From contig NZ_SDQE01000003.1 in the NCBI RefSeq assembly GCF_004153455.1, positions 62,001-126,000 of the forward strand: DNA of 64,000 nucleotides, in the 5' to 3' direction. Position numbers and translations under genes: made by a program. A model generated the notes under the pieces. It did no database searches. It was not told where the DNA came from and saw only the letters and a list, made by a program, of their open reading frames with translations. This document shows, piece after piece, positions 48,559 to 59,117 of this stretch (position 1 is its first letter; the number at the start of each line of letters is the position of its first letter). This stretch comes from Allopusillimonas ginsengisoli (GTDB taxonomy: Bacteria; Pseudomonadota; Gammaproteobacteria; Burkholderiales; Burkholderiaceae_B).

Positions 48559-49809
48559 ATGACCGCAACAATGACAAGCTCCTCAGCGCTGGCAACCCGA
48601 CGCGCCATGGCGGCAACCGACAGACGGCGAAAATGGAAAGCCTTCGCGCTGATTGCTCCGCTCGCTTTATTTCTCCTGGCGATTTTCATCATTCCGATTT
48701 CGATGCTGTTATATCGCGCGGTGGACAATCCCGAGGTCATCCAGCGGCTCCCGCGCACATTGACCGCGCTTGAAAGCTGGAATGGCGAAGGCGCCCCCGG
48801 CGCGAACAGCTACCTTGCCCTGATGGAAGATCTGTTGCAGGCCAAGGACGAATCCGGCACAGGAAGCCTTGCACGCAGATTGAACTACGAGATTGCCGGC
48901 TACCGCAGCCTGATCTTCAAAACCATACGCCGGCTGCCCTTCGACGCAGACCATGAACTCAGCGGCGATGAAATCAAGCGCAACCTGCTCGCGATTGACA
49001 AGCGCTGGGGCGAAGCCGCCTACTGGCAGGCAATCGCAAATAACAGATCGCCTTATTCCAGCTATTACCTGCTGGCTTCGCTCGATCTGAAAAAAGAACC
49101 CGACGGCTCGATTTCCAGAGCGCCCCCCACCACCTCCGCCTTCCTGGCCATATTTCAGCGCACTTTTGTCATCAGCGCGCTGGTCACCCTCATGACATTG
49201 GCACTGGGCTTTCCCCTGGCCTACTGGATCGCCTCGCTGCCCAAGCGCAAGGCTAACCTCGTCATGATTTTCATCCTTATCCCATTCTGGACGTCGATAC
49301 TGGTGCGCATTGCCGCCTGGATCGTGCTGCTCCAACGTCAAGGGCTGGTGAACAAAGCCTTGATGGGCATTGGGACGACCGACACCCCGATAGAGTTGCT
49401 GTTCAATCGCACGGGGGTCTACATCGCCATGACACACATCCTGCTTCCGTTCATGATTCTGCCGCTCTACAGCGTCATGCAGTCCATACCCTCAACGTAT
49501 CAGCGTGCCGCCATTTCCCTGGGCAGCCATCCCTTCTCGGCATTCTGGCGGATCTATGTGCCGCAGACCTACCCTGGTATCGGCGCGGGAACACTGCTGG
49601 TTTTCATCATTGCGGTGGGCTATTACATTACGCCGGCATTGCTGGGCGGCGCAGGTGACCAAATGATTAGCTATTACGTTGCCTATTTCACCAATCAGAC
49701 CATCAACTGGGGCATGGCCAGCGCGCTTGGCTTTCTCCTGCTGGTTGGCACCTTGCTGCTGTATTTTCTCTACCGACGATTGTCGGGCCGTGAATTGGGA
49801 CTGGGCTGA
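48559..49809 (+). CDS. ABC transporter permease (PotB-like) with long periplasmic insert
   Basis: A 416-residue permease. The first membrane helix is at about residues 29-51; an unusually long hydrophilic section of about 130 residues follows before the remaining five helices. The EAA loop is visible as QSIPSTYQRAAISLGSHPFSAFWRIYVPQTYPG... (written in part). Typical PotB is about 285 residues, the excess being the insert. I chose ATG 48559 over a possible earlier codon at 48520, which would lie in the intergenic hairpin. Confidence 0.85.
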   Translation: MTATMTSSSALATRRAMAATDRRRKWKAFALIAPLALFLLAIFIIPISMLLYRAVDNPEVIQRLPRTLTALESWNGEGAPGANSYLALMEDLLQAKDESGTGSLARRLNYEIAGYRSLIFKTIRRLPFDADHELSGDEIKRNLLAIDKRWGEAAYWQAIANNRSPYSSYYLLASLDLKKEPDGSISRAPPTTSAFLAIFQRTFVISALVTLMTLALGFPLAYWIASLPKRKANLVMIFILIPFWTSILVRIAAWIVLLQRQGLVNKALMGIGTTDTPIELLFNRTGVYIAMTHILLPFMILPLYSVMQSIPSTYQRAAISLGSHPFSAFWRIYVPQTYPGIGAGTLLVFIIAVGYYITPALLGGAGDQMISYYVAYFTNQTINWGMASALGFLLLVGTLLLYFLYRRLSGRELGLG

Positions 49810-49812
49810 ATC

Positions 49813-50652
49813 ATGAACACGCGCACACCGATCTTTCCGCCCCACACATCCACCGCCGAGCGCGTGTGGTTCTACGCCCATCGCCTGCTCTGCGCGTTGG
49901 TACTGGTGTTTTTGCTGCTGCCTATCCTCGTCATCATCCCACTGTCATTCAGCGACAGCACTTTGCTGCTTTACCCTATTCCTTCATTCTCACTCAAGTG
50001 GTATCACGCACTGTTCGAATCCGCAGACTGGATGCGCGCAACCAAAAACAGCTTTATTGTTGCGCCAAGCGCGACCCTCATCGCGACAATACTCGGCACC
50101 CTGGCAGCCGTCGGCCTGCACAAAGTGAGCTTCCTGGGAAAAAGCCTCTTGATGGCGATATTGATCTCGCCGATGATTGTGCCGCTTGTCGTTGTCGGGG
50201 TAGGGATATATCTGTTCTACGCGCCGTACGGCATTGCGAGCACCTACACAGGCTTGATTCTTGCGCACGCTGCGCTGGGCGCGCCCTTTGTTCTCACCAC
50301 CGTGCTGGCCACGCTGCAGGTTTTTGACGACAATCTGCTGCGCGCCGCCTACAGTCTGGGCGCCAATCCCATCAAGGCATTCTTTACGGTAACGCTTCCC
50401 ATGATTGCGCCGGGTGTCATCGCTGGCGCGCTTTTTGCCTTCGCCACTTCATTCGACGAGGTTGTTGTCACGTTGTTTCTCGCAGGGCCCGAACAGGTTA
50501 CCCTGCCTCGCCAGATGTTCACCGGTATCCGTGAAAACATCAGCCCGGTGATCGCCGCCGTTGCGACAATACTGATCGTCTTCTCGACCGGCCTGTTGCT
50601 GACGCTTGAATGGCTGCGCGGGCGCAGCCAGATGGCAGCCACTGCCAAGTAA
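49813..50652 (+). CDS. ABC transporter permease (PotC-like)
   Basis: A 279-residue permease with six predicted helices and an EAA loop (LRAAYSLGANPIKAFF). The start is 3 nt after the preceding stop, so translation is coupled. It completes the importer encoded with gabT. Confidence 0.88.
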   Translation: MNTRTPIFPPHTSTAERVWFYAHRLLCALVLVFLLLPILVIIPLSFSDSTLLLYPIPSFSLKWYHALFESADWMRATKNSFIVAPSATLIATILGTLAAVGLHKVSFLGKSLLMAILISPMIVPLVVVGVGIYLFYAPYGIASTYTGLILAHAALGAPFVLTTVLATLQVFDDNLLRAAYSLGANPIKAFFTVTLPMIAPGVIAGALFAFATSFDEVVVTLFLAGPEQVTLPRQMFTGIRENISPVIAAVATILIVFSTGLLLTLEWLRGRSQMAATAK

Positions 50653-50661
50653 GCACACTGC

Positions 50662-50700
50662 AAAAAACGAAGACTTCTTTCTGATGTAGAAAGAAGCCTT
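50662..50700. terminator. Terminator between the permease operon and trpS
   Basis: CTTCTTTCT (50674-50682), 5-nt loop, AGAAAGAAG (50688-50696). On the minus strand the stem extends with one G-T pair and is followed by CGTTTTTT, so it mainly terminates trpS; it may also serve the plus strand. Confidence 0.65.
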
Positions 50701-50744
50701 CATCCATCAGGCCTGATGCCCGCTGCTGTCGGGCAAACACTCAT

Positions 50745-52079
50745 TTAATCCTGCGCCATCTCGGCAATCGCGTCGCGCACCAGTGGCAGCAGCGCCGTCT
50801 CGAACTGGCTGATCAACATGCCGTCTACCTTGACGCTGACAATCCCTTTTTCTTCGGTTGCCAAGTCGTTCAAGGGTTGCTGCTTGAGCAGCCCAATAAC
50901 GTTACCTGCCGCCTTGGGGTCCGCAAAAGGCTCCGACAACAAGAGCTCTTGTCCATCGGCGGCCATCAAGCGGAATCGGAACTGGCCGGTCTCATCGCGA
51001 AAACTGATAAAGCGCGCAGACTTGCCTTTATTGACCTTGGCGACAGCATTGCGATTGGTCGTCGAAGCCGCCGCGCGCAAGCCTACGGCCTCGCGCAGTT
51101 GCGCCATGAGCGGGCGCGAGAGCTTACGCGCCTTTTGAGCGCCCGCCTGCAGGATGTCTTCGATGCGGTCGGGATGCGCTGTCAGGTCCAGATAGCGTTC
51201 ACGCATGGGCGCGAGAATGTCTTCCAGGTGTGCATAGAGCATGTTCTTTGCATCGCCCCAGCTCATTCCCTCTTCGAGTTGCCTGCGAAACTCGCCGGAA
51301 GCCTGGGGCGTGGCAAACGCACGATACAAGGTGTACAAATGGGCGTTTTCAGCATCCTTGGGCTCGCCCGGCTGCCGGGAGTCGGTGACGATGCGCATCA
51401 CCGATGCACGCAAGGCCTTGGCGCCCCCTTCGAACAGGGGGATCGTGTTGTCGTAGCTTTTGGACATCTTGCGCCCGTCCAGCCCTGGCAGCGTGGCAAC
51501 GTCATCCTCGATCTGTACTTCGGGCAGAACGAAAAAGTCTTGGCCGCCGCCGTAGAGATGGTTGAACCGTTGCGCGATATCGCGCGCCATCTCCAGATGC
51601 TGGATCTGGTCACGGCCAACAGGCACTTTATTGGCATTGAACAACAGGATGTCTGCGGCCATCAGCACAGGATAAGAAAACAAGCCCATGGTGACGCCAT
51701 CGTCAGGCTCAACGTCTCGTGCAACGTTCTGGTCCACCGACGCCTTGTAAGCATGGGCTCTGTTCATCAACCCTTTGGGGGTCACGCATGTGAGCATCCA
51801 GCAAAGCTCTGGAATCTCGGGAATATCCGACTGCCGGTAAAAGGTGACGGTTTCTGGGTCCAGTCCCGCCGCCAGCCAGGTAGCGGCAATCTCGAGCCGG
51901 GATCGGGCAATGCGCTGCGGATCATCACATTTGATCAGCGCATGATAATCAGCCAGAAAATAAAAGGCATCCACGCCAGGCTGTGCGCTGGCCTGGACAG
52001 AAGGACGTATCGCCCCGGCATAATTACCCAGATGCGGTGTGCCAGAGGTCGTAATGCCGGTAAGTACTCGGGTATTCAT
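50745..52079 (-). CDS. trpS: Tryptophanyl-tRNA synthetase with C-terminal extension
   Basis: A 444-residue class Ic synthetase. The HIGH-type motif is GTPHLGNY near residue 15, and KMSKS is in [10 protein letters not shown]. The usual bacterial TrpS is about 330-340 residues; here the last roughly 100 form an extra module with [18 protein letters not shown] and [18 protein letters not shown], which looks like a YegP/DUF1508-type domain. Bordetella TrpS proteins are similarly long, so this seems lineage-specific and not a local fusion. It lies downstream of zapE. Confidence 0.93.
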   Translation of the reverse strand: MNTRVLTGITTSGTPHLGNYAGAIRPSVQASAQPGVDAFYFLADYHALIKCDDPQRIARSRLEIAATWLAAGLDPETVTFYRQSDIPEIPELCWMLTCVTPKGLMNRAHAYKASVDQNVARDVEPDDGVTMGLFSYPVLMAADILLFNANKVPVGRDQIQHLEMARDIAQRFNHLYGGGQDFFVLPEVQIEDDVATLPGLDGRKMSKSYDNTIPLFEGGAKALRASVMRIVTDSRQPGEPKDAENAHLYTLYRAFATPQASGEFRRQLEEGMSWGDAKNMLYAHLEDILAPMRERYLDLTAHPDRIEDILQAGAQKARKLSRPLMAQLREAVGLRAAASTTNRNAVAKVNKGKSARFISFRDETGQFRFRLMAADGQELLLSEPFADPKAAGNVIGLLKQQPLNDLATEEKGIVSVKVDGMLISQFETALLPLVRDAIAEMAQD

Positions 52080-52213
52080 AAGTTGGGATCAGTATGGCAG
52101 GCTGTAGAAGTGCGAAATACCCCGGACGGCAATGCGCCGGACAGGATGGCTATACATTGTAAGCGCATGGATTGCAGGCAGGAGCCGTGGCCGGAAATGC
52201 CGAAGGTCGATGA

Positions 52214-53305
52214 CTACAAGGCGACGGCTGCCCTGCGCTCTTCTTCAAGGTATTCACGCGACTGCATTTCCAGGATGCGCGAGACAGTTCGATGAAATTC
52301 ATTGGACATGGGGCCTTGCGTATAGAGTTCTTCGGCAGGGCATTGCGCCGACATGACCAGCTTGATCTTGTGATCGTAGAAGACGTCAATCAACCATGTG
52401 AAACGACGCGCTTCGGATGCGTCACGTGCGCCCATCTTTGGCACATCCGAGAGAATCACGGTCTTGAAGCGGCTGGCCAGATCCAGATAATCATTCTGGG
52501 AACGCGGGCCGCCGCACAAAGTGGCGAAGTCAAACCATACAATGCTGCCGCCCCGTGCCTTGGCTGTAATCTTGCGGTTCTCTACCGTCAGCACGGGATC
52601 CAGCGGGGCAGTATCAAGCAGTCGATCAAAGATTGCCTGCAACTCGGCCCCGGTGTCCTGGGTAATGGGGGTAAGGTACATGCGTACCTGCTCCATCGCG
52701 CGACGGCGATAATCGGTTCCTACGTCCACATTCATGATGTCCATACGCTGCTGTATCAGCTTGATGGCAGGCAGGACGCGATCGCGATGCAGCCCATCCG
52801 GATACAAGGTGGAAGGCTCGTAATTGGAGGTCATGACAAACGACGTGCCATGCTCAAACAAGCCCAGCAACAGCCGATACAGAATCATCGCGTCAGCAAC
52901 ATCGGACACATGAAATTCGTCGAAACAGATCAGGCGATATCGCTTGGCGATACGGCGCGCCACCTCATCCAGCGGGTCTTGCTGCCCGCGCACCGCGTCC
53001 AGTTCATGGTGCACGCTGCGCATGAACTCATGAAAATGTACACGCGTCTTGCGCTTGACCGGCACCGTCAAATAAAAAGCATCCATCAAGAAGCTTTTGC
53101 CCCGCCCTACGCCGCCCCACATATAGACGCCACGCGGAACCGCGGGACGCCTGAGAATTTTCTTGAGCGTCGACGAGCGTGCCTTCTTGAAGTTGATCCA
53201 GTCATCGTAATACTGCTGCAAACGATTGACTGCCGCCAACTGTGCCTCGTCGGACGTGTAGCCGCGCTCCTGCAGGGCTTTCTGGTAATACTCGCGTACA
53301 TTCAT
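52214..53305 (-). CDS. zapE: Cell division ATPase ZapE (AFG1 family)
   Basis: A 363-residue AFG1/ZapE P-loop ATPase: Walker A WGGVGRGKSFLMDAF, Walker B LICFDEFHVSDVADAMI, sensor-like MTSNYEPSTLYPDG. In E. coli it binds FtsZ and affects division under stress. I used the ATG at 53305; the frame extends to a TTG at 53335, inside a hairpin. It follows lpd on the same strand, a synteny common in beta-proteobacteria. Confidence 0.93.
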   Translation of the reverse strand: MNVREYYQKALQERGYTSDEAQLAAVNRLQQYYDDWINFKKARSSTLKKILRRPAVPRGVYMWGGVGRGKSFLMDAFYLTVPVKRKTRVHFHEFMRSVHHELDAVRGQQDPLDEVARRIAKRYRLICFDEFHVSDVADAMILYRLLLGLFEHGTSFVMTSNYEPSTLYPDGLHRDRVLPAIKLIQQRMDIMNVDVGTDYRRRAMEQVRMYLTPITQDTGAELQAIFDRLLDTAPLDPVLTVENRKITAKARGGSIVWFDFATLCGGPRSQNDYLDLASRFKTVILSDVPKMGARDASEARRFTWLIDVFYDHKIKLVMSAQCPAEELYTQGPMSNEFHRTVSRILEMQSREYLEEERRAAVAL

Positions 53306-53326
53306 GGAATCGGGTCCGTAAAGCAG

Positions 53327-53353
53327 AAAGGGCAAGCCGACCGCTCGCCCTTT
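53327..53353 (-). terminator. Possible terminator between lpd and zapE
   Basis: AAAGGGC / GCCCTTT arms (53327-53333, 53347-53353) around a 13-nt loop. The minus-strand tail is TTTCTGCTTT, so termination is likely partial. Confidence 0.45.
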
Positions 53354-53379
53354 TCATGGTCGTGCTACGCTTCTGAAAA

Positions 53380-54807
53380 TCAGAAGTTGAGCGTACGCTT
53401 GTCGACGGCCAGCGCAGCTTCTTTCATGGACTCAGACAAGGTCGGATGCGCATGGCAGATACGGGCGATGTCTTCGGCTGCGCCACGGAACTCCATGATG
53501 GTCACGGCTTCTGCAATCAGTTCCGAAGCCATGGGGCCGATCACATGCACGCCGAGCACTTCGTCTGTCTTGGCATCGGCCAGCACCTTGACGAAACCAG
53601 TGGTGTCACCCAGTGCACGCGCGCGGCCATTGGCCATGAAGGGGAAACTCCCCGCCTTGTAGGCGCGCCCTTCAGTCTTGAGCTGTTGCTCGTTCTTGCC
53701 CACCCAGGCGATTTCGGGCGACGTATAAATCACGGACGGGATCGTACCGAAATTGACATGGCCGTGCTGGCCGGCAATACGCTCCGCGACTGCCACGCCC
53801 TCTTCTTCTGCCTTGTGCGCCAGCATCGGGCCCCGGACCACATCGCCGACAGCCCAGACGTTGGGCAGATTGGTCTTGCAATCGTCATCGACGGCGATGA
53901 AGCCGCGCTCGTCGCGCTTCAGGCTGACAGTATCAACACCCAGACCTTCCACATTGGGTACACGACCTATCGACACGATAAGCTTGTCTACGACCAGCTT
54001 CTGCTCTGCGCCAGCGGCATCGGTGTAAGGAACGGTGATCGATTTGGCCGTCTTTTTGACTTCGCCAATCTTGACGCCTGTCTGGATGGCCAGGCCCTGT
54101 TTGGTAAATGCCTTGAGCGCCTCTTTGGCGACCTGCTGGTCCGCCACAGCGAGAAAATCAGGCATGGCTTCAAGCACAGTGACCTCGGCGCCAAGCCGGC
54201 GCCATACGCTGCCCAGTTCCAGGCCAATCACGCCCGCGCCAATCACGCCCAGCTTCTTGGGTACAGCCGGAATCCGCAGTGCGCCATCGTTGGACAGAAT
54301 CTGTTCTTCATCGAACGGCAATCCAGGCAGCGCGCGCGGCGAAGAGCCCGTGGCGATAATGACGTGCTTGGCCGTCAGGGCTTCGTCGGTCTTGCCCGAC
54401 ACCTTGATGGACCATCCCCCGTCCACCTTGGCGACGAACGAGCCGGTGCCATGGAAAAATGTGACCTTGTTCTTTTTGAACAGATACAGAATGCCTTCGT
54501 TATTCTGTTTGACGACCGTATCCTTGCGGCCTGTCAGCGTGTCCAGCTTGAGAGTTATCCCCTTGAGCTCGATGCCGTGGTCAGCAAAATGGTGATTGGC
54601 CTGCTCAAAATGCTCGGACGACTGCAGCAGGGCCTTGGAAGGAATGCACCCCACATTGGTGCACGTGCCGCCCGGAGCCGGCTTGCCATCGGCTGTTGCC
54701 CAGGCGTCAATGCAGGCAACAGACATACCCAGTTGCGCAGCACGTATAGCCGCAATATAACCGCCAGGGCCAGCGCCGATTACGATGACGTCAAATTGTT
54801 TTGCCAT
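53380..54807 (-). CDS. lpd: Dihydrolipoyl dehydrogenase (E3 of 2-oxoglutarate dehydrogenase)
   Basis: A 475-residue flavoprotein disulfide reductase: FAD motif [19 protein letters not shown], redox pair in [19 protein letters not shown] motif [20 protein letters not shown], and C-terminal His-Glu couple in HAHPTLSES. It reoxidises lipoyl groups on SucB. It is the last of the sucA-sucB-lpd cluster, separated from sucB by a 180-bp gap containing a strong hairpin. Confidence 0.96.
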   Translation of the reverse strand: MAKQFDVIVIGAGPGGYIAAIRAAQLGMSVACIDAWATADGKPAPGGTCTNVGCIPSKALLQSSEHFEQANHHFADHGIELKGITLKLDTLTGRKDTVVKQNNEGILYLFKKNKVTFFHGTGSFVAKVDGGWSIKVSGKTDEALTAKHVIIATGSSPRALPGLPFDEEQILSNDGALRIPAVPKKLGVIGAGVIGLELGSVWRRLGAEVTVLEAMPDFLAVADQQVAKEALKAFTKQGLAIQTGVKIGEVKKTAKSITVPYTDAAGAEQKLVVDKLIVSIGRVPNVEGLGVDTVSLKRDERGFIAVDDDCKTNLPNVWAVGDVVRGPMLAHKAEEEGVAVAERIAGQHGHVNFGTIPSVIYTSPEIAWVGKNEQQLKTEGRAYKAGSFPFMANGRARALGDTTGFVKVLADAKTDEVLGVHVIGPMASELIAEAVTIMEFRGAAEDIARICHAHPTLSESMKEAALAVDKRTLNF

Positions 54808-54915
54808 GTTGTTTCTCGATAGATAAGGTTAGCCACAGACCGCACGGAGCCTGCGTGTCTTGAGGGCATGGCGCAAGAATACGCTGCTTGTCTTCAAGAC
54901 AGATGAATACACCCG

Positions 54916-54962
54916 AAAAGGCCCCGGCAGGCGTTTCCAGAACAAAGAAACACCCCGGGGCC
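54916..54962 (-). terminator. Large hairpin between sucB and lpd
   Basis: GGCCCCGG (54920-54927) pairs with CCGGGGCC (54955-54962), and the interior GGCGTTTC / GAAACACC nearly pairs as well. On the minus strand it is followed by TTTTCGGG. It is probably a partial terminator or mRNA-processing site lowering lpd relative to sucAB. Confidence 0.6.
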
Positions 54963-54987
54963 AGTTCAAGCCCTTGGCCTCATGGAC

Positions 54988-56205
54988 TTAGATGTCCAGC
55001 AGCAGGCGTTGGGGATCTTCGAGCGCTTCCTTCATGGCCACCAGGGCCAATACCGCCTCGCGACCGTCGATGATACGGTGGTCGTAAGACAGCGCCAGAT
55101 AGTTCATCGGCCGGATGACGATCTGACCGTTCTCGACGACCGGGCGCTCCTTGGTAGCGTGAATACCCAGGATAGCCGATTGCGGCGGGTTAATGATGGG
55201 GGTGGACAGCATGGAGCCGAACACACCGCCATTGGAAATGGAGAAGGTGCCGCCGGTGAGCTCTTCCAGACCCAGCTTGCCGTCGCGGGCGCGATTGCCA
55301 AAGTCGGCGATCTGCTTTTCGATCTCGGCAATGGAAAGCTGGTCGGCGTTGCGAAGAATGGGCACGACCAGGCCACGCGGACTGCCCACCGCAATGCCGA
55401 TATCAAAATAGCCGTGATAGATGATGTCCTTGCCATCGACCGACGCATTGACCACGGGGTATTTCTTGAGCGCAGCCACCGCAGCCTTGACGAAGAAGGA
55501 GGTAAAGCCCAGCTTCACGCCATGCTCTTTCTCGAACTTGTCCTTGTACTGCTTGCGCAGGTCCATAATGGCCTGCATGCTGACCTCGTTGAATGTCGTG
55601 AGAATGGCGTTCTCGGACTGCGACTGCAAGAGGCGCTCGGCGACACGGGCACGCAGGCGGCTCATGGGGACGCGCTGTTCCGCACGGCCATCCAGGGAAA
55701 GCGTGGGCGCGGCCGCAGGCGCGGCGGCCTTTTTGGCGGGCGCGCTGCCGGCTTCGAGCGCATCACCCTTGGTAATGCGGCCACCGCGGCCAGAACCTTC
55801 AACGGTGGCGGGGTCTACACCCTTGTCTGCCAGGATCTTGCCAGCGGCCGGCGATGCGATTGCCGAGGTGGAAGGCGTGCCGGCCGCGGCGGGTGCAGCG
55901 GCCGGCGCAGCCGGGGCAGCTTCTGCAGCCGGCTCGGCGGCAGGCTCTGCCGCAGCAGCCTTGCCTTCGGTATCGATGCGTGCCAGGACTTCACCTGATG
56001 TCACGGTACTGCCGTCATCCTTCACGATTTCCTTGATAACACCCGACGCAGGCGCCGGCACCTCAAGGACGACCTTGTCGGTCTCGACTTCGATCAGAAT
56101 TTCATCGGCCTCGACCGCTTCGCCGGGCTGCTTCTTCCAGTTGAGCAGTGTTGCTTCCGACACGGATTCAGAGAGCTGAGGTACGACAACATCTGTAATA
56201 GCCAT
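54988..56205 (-). CDS. sucB: Dihydrolipoamide succinyltransferase SucB (E2)
   Basis: A 405-residue E2: lipoyl domain (1-75) with lipoylated lysine in [14 protein letters not shown]; Ala/Pro/Glu linker (about 78-115); E3-binding domain (about 120-155, [20 protein letters not shown]); catalytic domain with the His-Asp pair in [14 protein letters not shown]. Forms the 24-mer core of 2-oxoglutarate dehydrogenase. It starts 41 bp after sucA. Confidence 0.97.
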   Translation of the reverse strand: MAITDVVVPQLSESVSEATLLNWKKQPGEAVEADEILIEVETDKVVLEVPAPASGVIKEIVKDDGSTVTSGEVLARIDTEGKAAAAEPAAEPAAEAAPAAPAAAPAAAGTPSTSAIASPAAGKILADKGVDPATVEGSGRGGRITKGDALEAGSAPAKKAAAPAAAPTLSLDGRAEQRVPMSRLRARVAERLLQSQSENAILTTFNEVSMQAIMDLRKQYKDKFEKEHGVKLGFTSFFVKAAVAALKKYPVVNASVDGKDIIYHGYFDIGIAVGSPRGLVVPILRNADQLSIAEIEKQIADFGNRARDGKLGLEELTGGTFSISNGGVFGSMLSTPIINPPQSAILGIHATKERPVVENGQIVIRPMNYLALSYDHRIIDGREAVLALVAMKEALEDPQRLLLDI

Positions 56206-56246
56206 GATATGTATTCCGTTTTTTGATGTAGGGTATTAGTTCGCGA

Positions 56247-59117
56247 TTACTTGGTCAGCATAAAGCCCTTGAACCGGGCAGCCAGCGCCTGTTCGAGCAG
56301 ATTGCGCTGCTGTTCCTGGTGCTTGGCGAGGTAACCGACAGCCGGCGATGCGGAGGCGGGACGGCCGGCATAGCCGAGCTTCTGGCCGTCGGCCATGTTC
56401 TCGTACAAATGATGCTGGATGTAGAACCACGGACCCTGATTCTGGGGCTCGTCCTGAACCCAGACGACTTCCTTGGCGTTGCCGTATTTCTGGAGCTCGG
56501 CCTGAAAGGCCTTGTGCGCAAACGGGTACAGCTGTTCGACACGCAGGATGGCTACATCCTTGCGCCCGGCTTCGTCGCGCGCATGAACGATATCGTAATA
56601 AACCTTGCCTGAACACACCAGTACGCGCTTGACACCTTCGGCGACGATGGACTCATCGACCTCGCCGATCACCGGCAGAAACTGGCCGGTTGCCAGATCG
56701 GACAGCGGCGACGTGGCAGCCTTGTTGCGCAGCAGCGATTTGGGCGTGAAGATGACCAGCGGCTTGCGGAAGGGGCGGATCATCTGGCGACGCAGCACGT
56801 GGAATATCTGCGAACCATTGGTAGGCTGGACGGCCTGGATGTTGTTGTCGGCGCACAACTGCAGGAAGCGCTCGATACGGGCAGAAGAGTGTTCCGGGCC
56901 CTGCCCTTCGTAGCCATGCGGCAGCATCAGCGTCAGGCCGCACTGACGGCCCCATTTGGCTTCGCCGGAGGTAATGAACTGATCGATCACGACCTGCGCG
57001 CCATTGACGAAGTCGCCAAATTGGGCTTCCCAGATGGTGAGTGTGTTCGGCTCTGCGGTAGAGTAGCCGTACTCGAACGCCAGCACGGCCTCTTCGGACA
57101 GCACCGAGTCAATGATGGTGAATGGCGCCTGGCTGTCAGAGACATTCTGCAGAGGAATATAGGTGCCATCGTTCCAGCGTTCGCGCTTCTGATCGTGCAG
57201 CACAGCGTGGCGGTGAGTAAACGTTCCACGCCCGGAATCCTGGCCGGTAATGCGAATGGCGTAGCCGCTGGCCACCAGGGTGGCAAAGGCCAGATGCTCA
57301 CCCATGCCCCAGTCGACATTCTGCTCGCCGTGCGCCATCTTGCGGCGATCATTCAACAGCTTGCTGACCAGCGTATGCACGGTAAAGTTTTCAGGCAGCG
57401 TCGTGATGCGCTCGCCTATGCGGGTGAGTTCGGTCAGGGGTACGGCCGTGTCGGCCTGATCCGTCCATTTGGCACCCAGAAAAGGGGTCCAGTCGGTAGA
57501 GTATTTGTTCTTGTAGTCGGTGAGCACAGGCTCGATGGTGCGCTGGCCGTCTTCCATCAGCTGACGGTAGTCCTTCACCATTTGATCGGGCTCGGCTTCA
57601 GCCAGGATGCCCTGTGCGACCAGCTTGTCGGCGTAGACCTTGCGGGTGCCGGGATGGGTACCGATCCGCTTGTACATGAGGGGTTGCGTCAGCGACGGCG
57701 TGTCCTGCTCGTTGTGGCCCAGCTTGCGGAAACACACGATATCCACCACGACATCGTGGTGGAACTTCATGCGGTAGTCCAGCGCAAGCTGCGTGACATA
57801 CACCACGGCCTCGGGATCGTCGCCATTCACATGGAACACAGGCGCTTCAATCATCTTGACCACGTCGGTGCAATACAGCGTGGAACGGGTGTCGCGCGGA
57901 TCGGAAGTGGTGAAACCGATCTGGTTGTTGATGACGATGTGCAGCGTACCGCCGGTGCCGTAGCCGCGTGTCTGCGCCAGGTTGAGCGTTTCCATGACCA
58001 CGCCTTGCCCGGCAAAGGCGGCGTCGCCATGCACCAATACCGGCAGCACCTGATTGCCGTCTTCGTCGTTGCGGCGATCCTGGCGGGCGCGCACACTGCC
58101 TTCGACCACCGGATTAACGATTTCGAGATGGGAAGGGTTGAACGCCAGGGACAAGTGCACAGGGCCACCGCGCGTTGAAAGATCGCTGGAAAAACCATTG
58201 TGGTACTTGACGTCGCCATCGGTCAGGCCTTCGGCGTGCTTGCCCTCGAACTCGGCAAACAGATCGCCAGGCATCTTGCCCATGATGTTGACCAGCATGT
58301 TCAAGCGGCCACGGTGCGCCATGCCCACGACGATTTCCTGGATGCCGTTCTCGCCGGCATGATGCACGACCTCGTCCATCGAGGCGATGAAGCTTTCGCC
58401 GCCTTCGAGCGAGAAACGCTTCTGGCCGACATACTTGGTATGAAGAAAACGCTCGAGACCTTCGGCTTCGGTGATCTGCTGCAGAACATGGCGCTTGCGG
58501 TCGGCGGTCAGTGCAGGCAGGCCGAGGGTTGATTCCAGGCGCTCCTGGATCCAGCGCTTGGCGGCAGGATTCGAAATATGCATGAATTCCGCGCCGATAC
58601 TGCCACAGTAGGTGTCACGCAAAGCCTTGAGCATGTCGCGCATGGTCATGGTATCGGCTTTGGTGAAATACGTGTTGGTGGCCGCGTAGACCTGATCGAG
58701 GTCGGCCTCGGTCAGCCCGTAGAAACCGGGATCGAGTTCGGGGATGCTGGGACGATCCTGGCGCTTGAGCGGATCCAGATCCGCAAAGCGGACACCCAGT
58801 GAACGGTAGGCGGCAATGATGCTCTGGACATAGACTTGCTTGCTGGCCACGGCAAGATCATTCTTGCTGGCCGGCGCTGCAAAGGCGTTGGCCTTGGCAC
58901 GCTGCGCAAAGGATTCTACGATGGGAGCATGAGCGCGATCACGAGTCGCCTCGTTGCCATCGGTTGCGGGAAGATGCTGGAGCTGGTCAAAATACCCACG
59001 CCACTGTTCGGGAACCGAACCAGGGTTATCGAGGTAGGACTCGTAGAGTTCCTCGACATAAGGGGCATTGCTGCCGAACAGATATGAGTTGGATAAAAGT
59101 TCTTTTTCCGATGACAT
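56247..59117 (-). CDS. sucA: 2-Oxoglutarate dehydrogenase E1 SucA
   Basis: A 956-residue ThDP-dependent E1. Conserved parts include the N-terminal E2-interaction segment (SYLFGSNAPYVEELYESYL), the active-site VVGMAHRGRLNML, and the ThDP/Mg region HVNGDDPEAVVYV. The start at 59117 is chosen because the conserved N-terminus begins there; an open extension to 59168 is not homologous. First gene of the sucA-sucB-lpd set. Confidence 0.97.
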   Translation of the reverse strand: MSSEKELLSNSYLFGSNAPYVEELYESYLDNPGSVPEQWRGYFDQLQHLPATDGNEATRDRAHAPIVESFAQRAKANAFAAPASKNDLAVASKQVYVQSIIAAYRSLGVRFADLDPLKRQDRPSIPELDPGFYGLTEADLDQVYAATNTYFTKADTMTMRDMLKALRDTYCGSIGAEFMHISNPAAKRWIQERLESTLGLPALTADRKRHVLQQITEAEGLERFLHTKYVGQKRFSLEGGESFIASMDEVVHHAGENGIQEIVVGMAHRGRLNMLVNIMGKMPGDLFAEFEGKHAEGLTDGDVKYHNGFSSDLSTRGGPVHLSLAFNPSHLEIVNPVVEGSVRARQDRRNDEDGNQVLPVLVHGDAAFAGQGVVMETLNLAQTRGYGTGGTLHIVINNQIGFTTSDPRDTRSTLYCTDVVKMIEAPVFHVNGDDPEAVVYVTQLALDYRMKFHHDVVVDIVCFRKLGHNEQDTPSLTQPLMYKRIGTHPGTRKVYADKLVAQGILAEAEPDQMVKDYRQLMEDGQRTIEPVLTDYKNKYSTDWTPFLGAKWTDQADTAVPLTELTRIGERITTLPENFTVHTLVSKLLNDRRKMAHGEQNVDWGMGEHLAFATLVASGYAIRITGQDSGRGTFTHRHAVLHDQKRERWNDGTYIPLQNVSDSQAPFTIIDSVLSEEAVLAFEYGYSTAEPNTLTIWEAQFGDFVNGAQVVIDQFITSGEAKWGRQCGLTLMLPHGYEGQGPEHSSARIERFLQLCADNNIQAVQPTNGSQIFHVLRRQMIRPFRKPLVIFTPKSLLRNKAATSPLSDLATGQFLPVIGEVDESIVAEGVKRVLVCSGKVYYDIVHARDEAGRKDVAILRVEQLYPFAHKAFQAELQKYGNAKEVVWVQDEPQNQGPWFYIQHHLYENMADGQKLGYAGRPASASPAVGYLAKHQEQQRNLLEQALAARFKGFMLTK

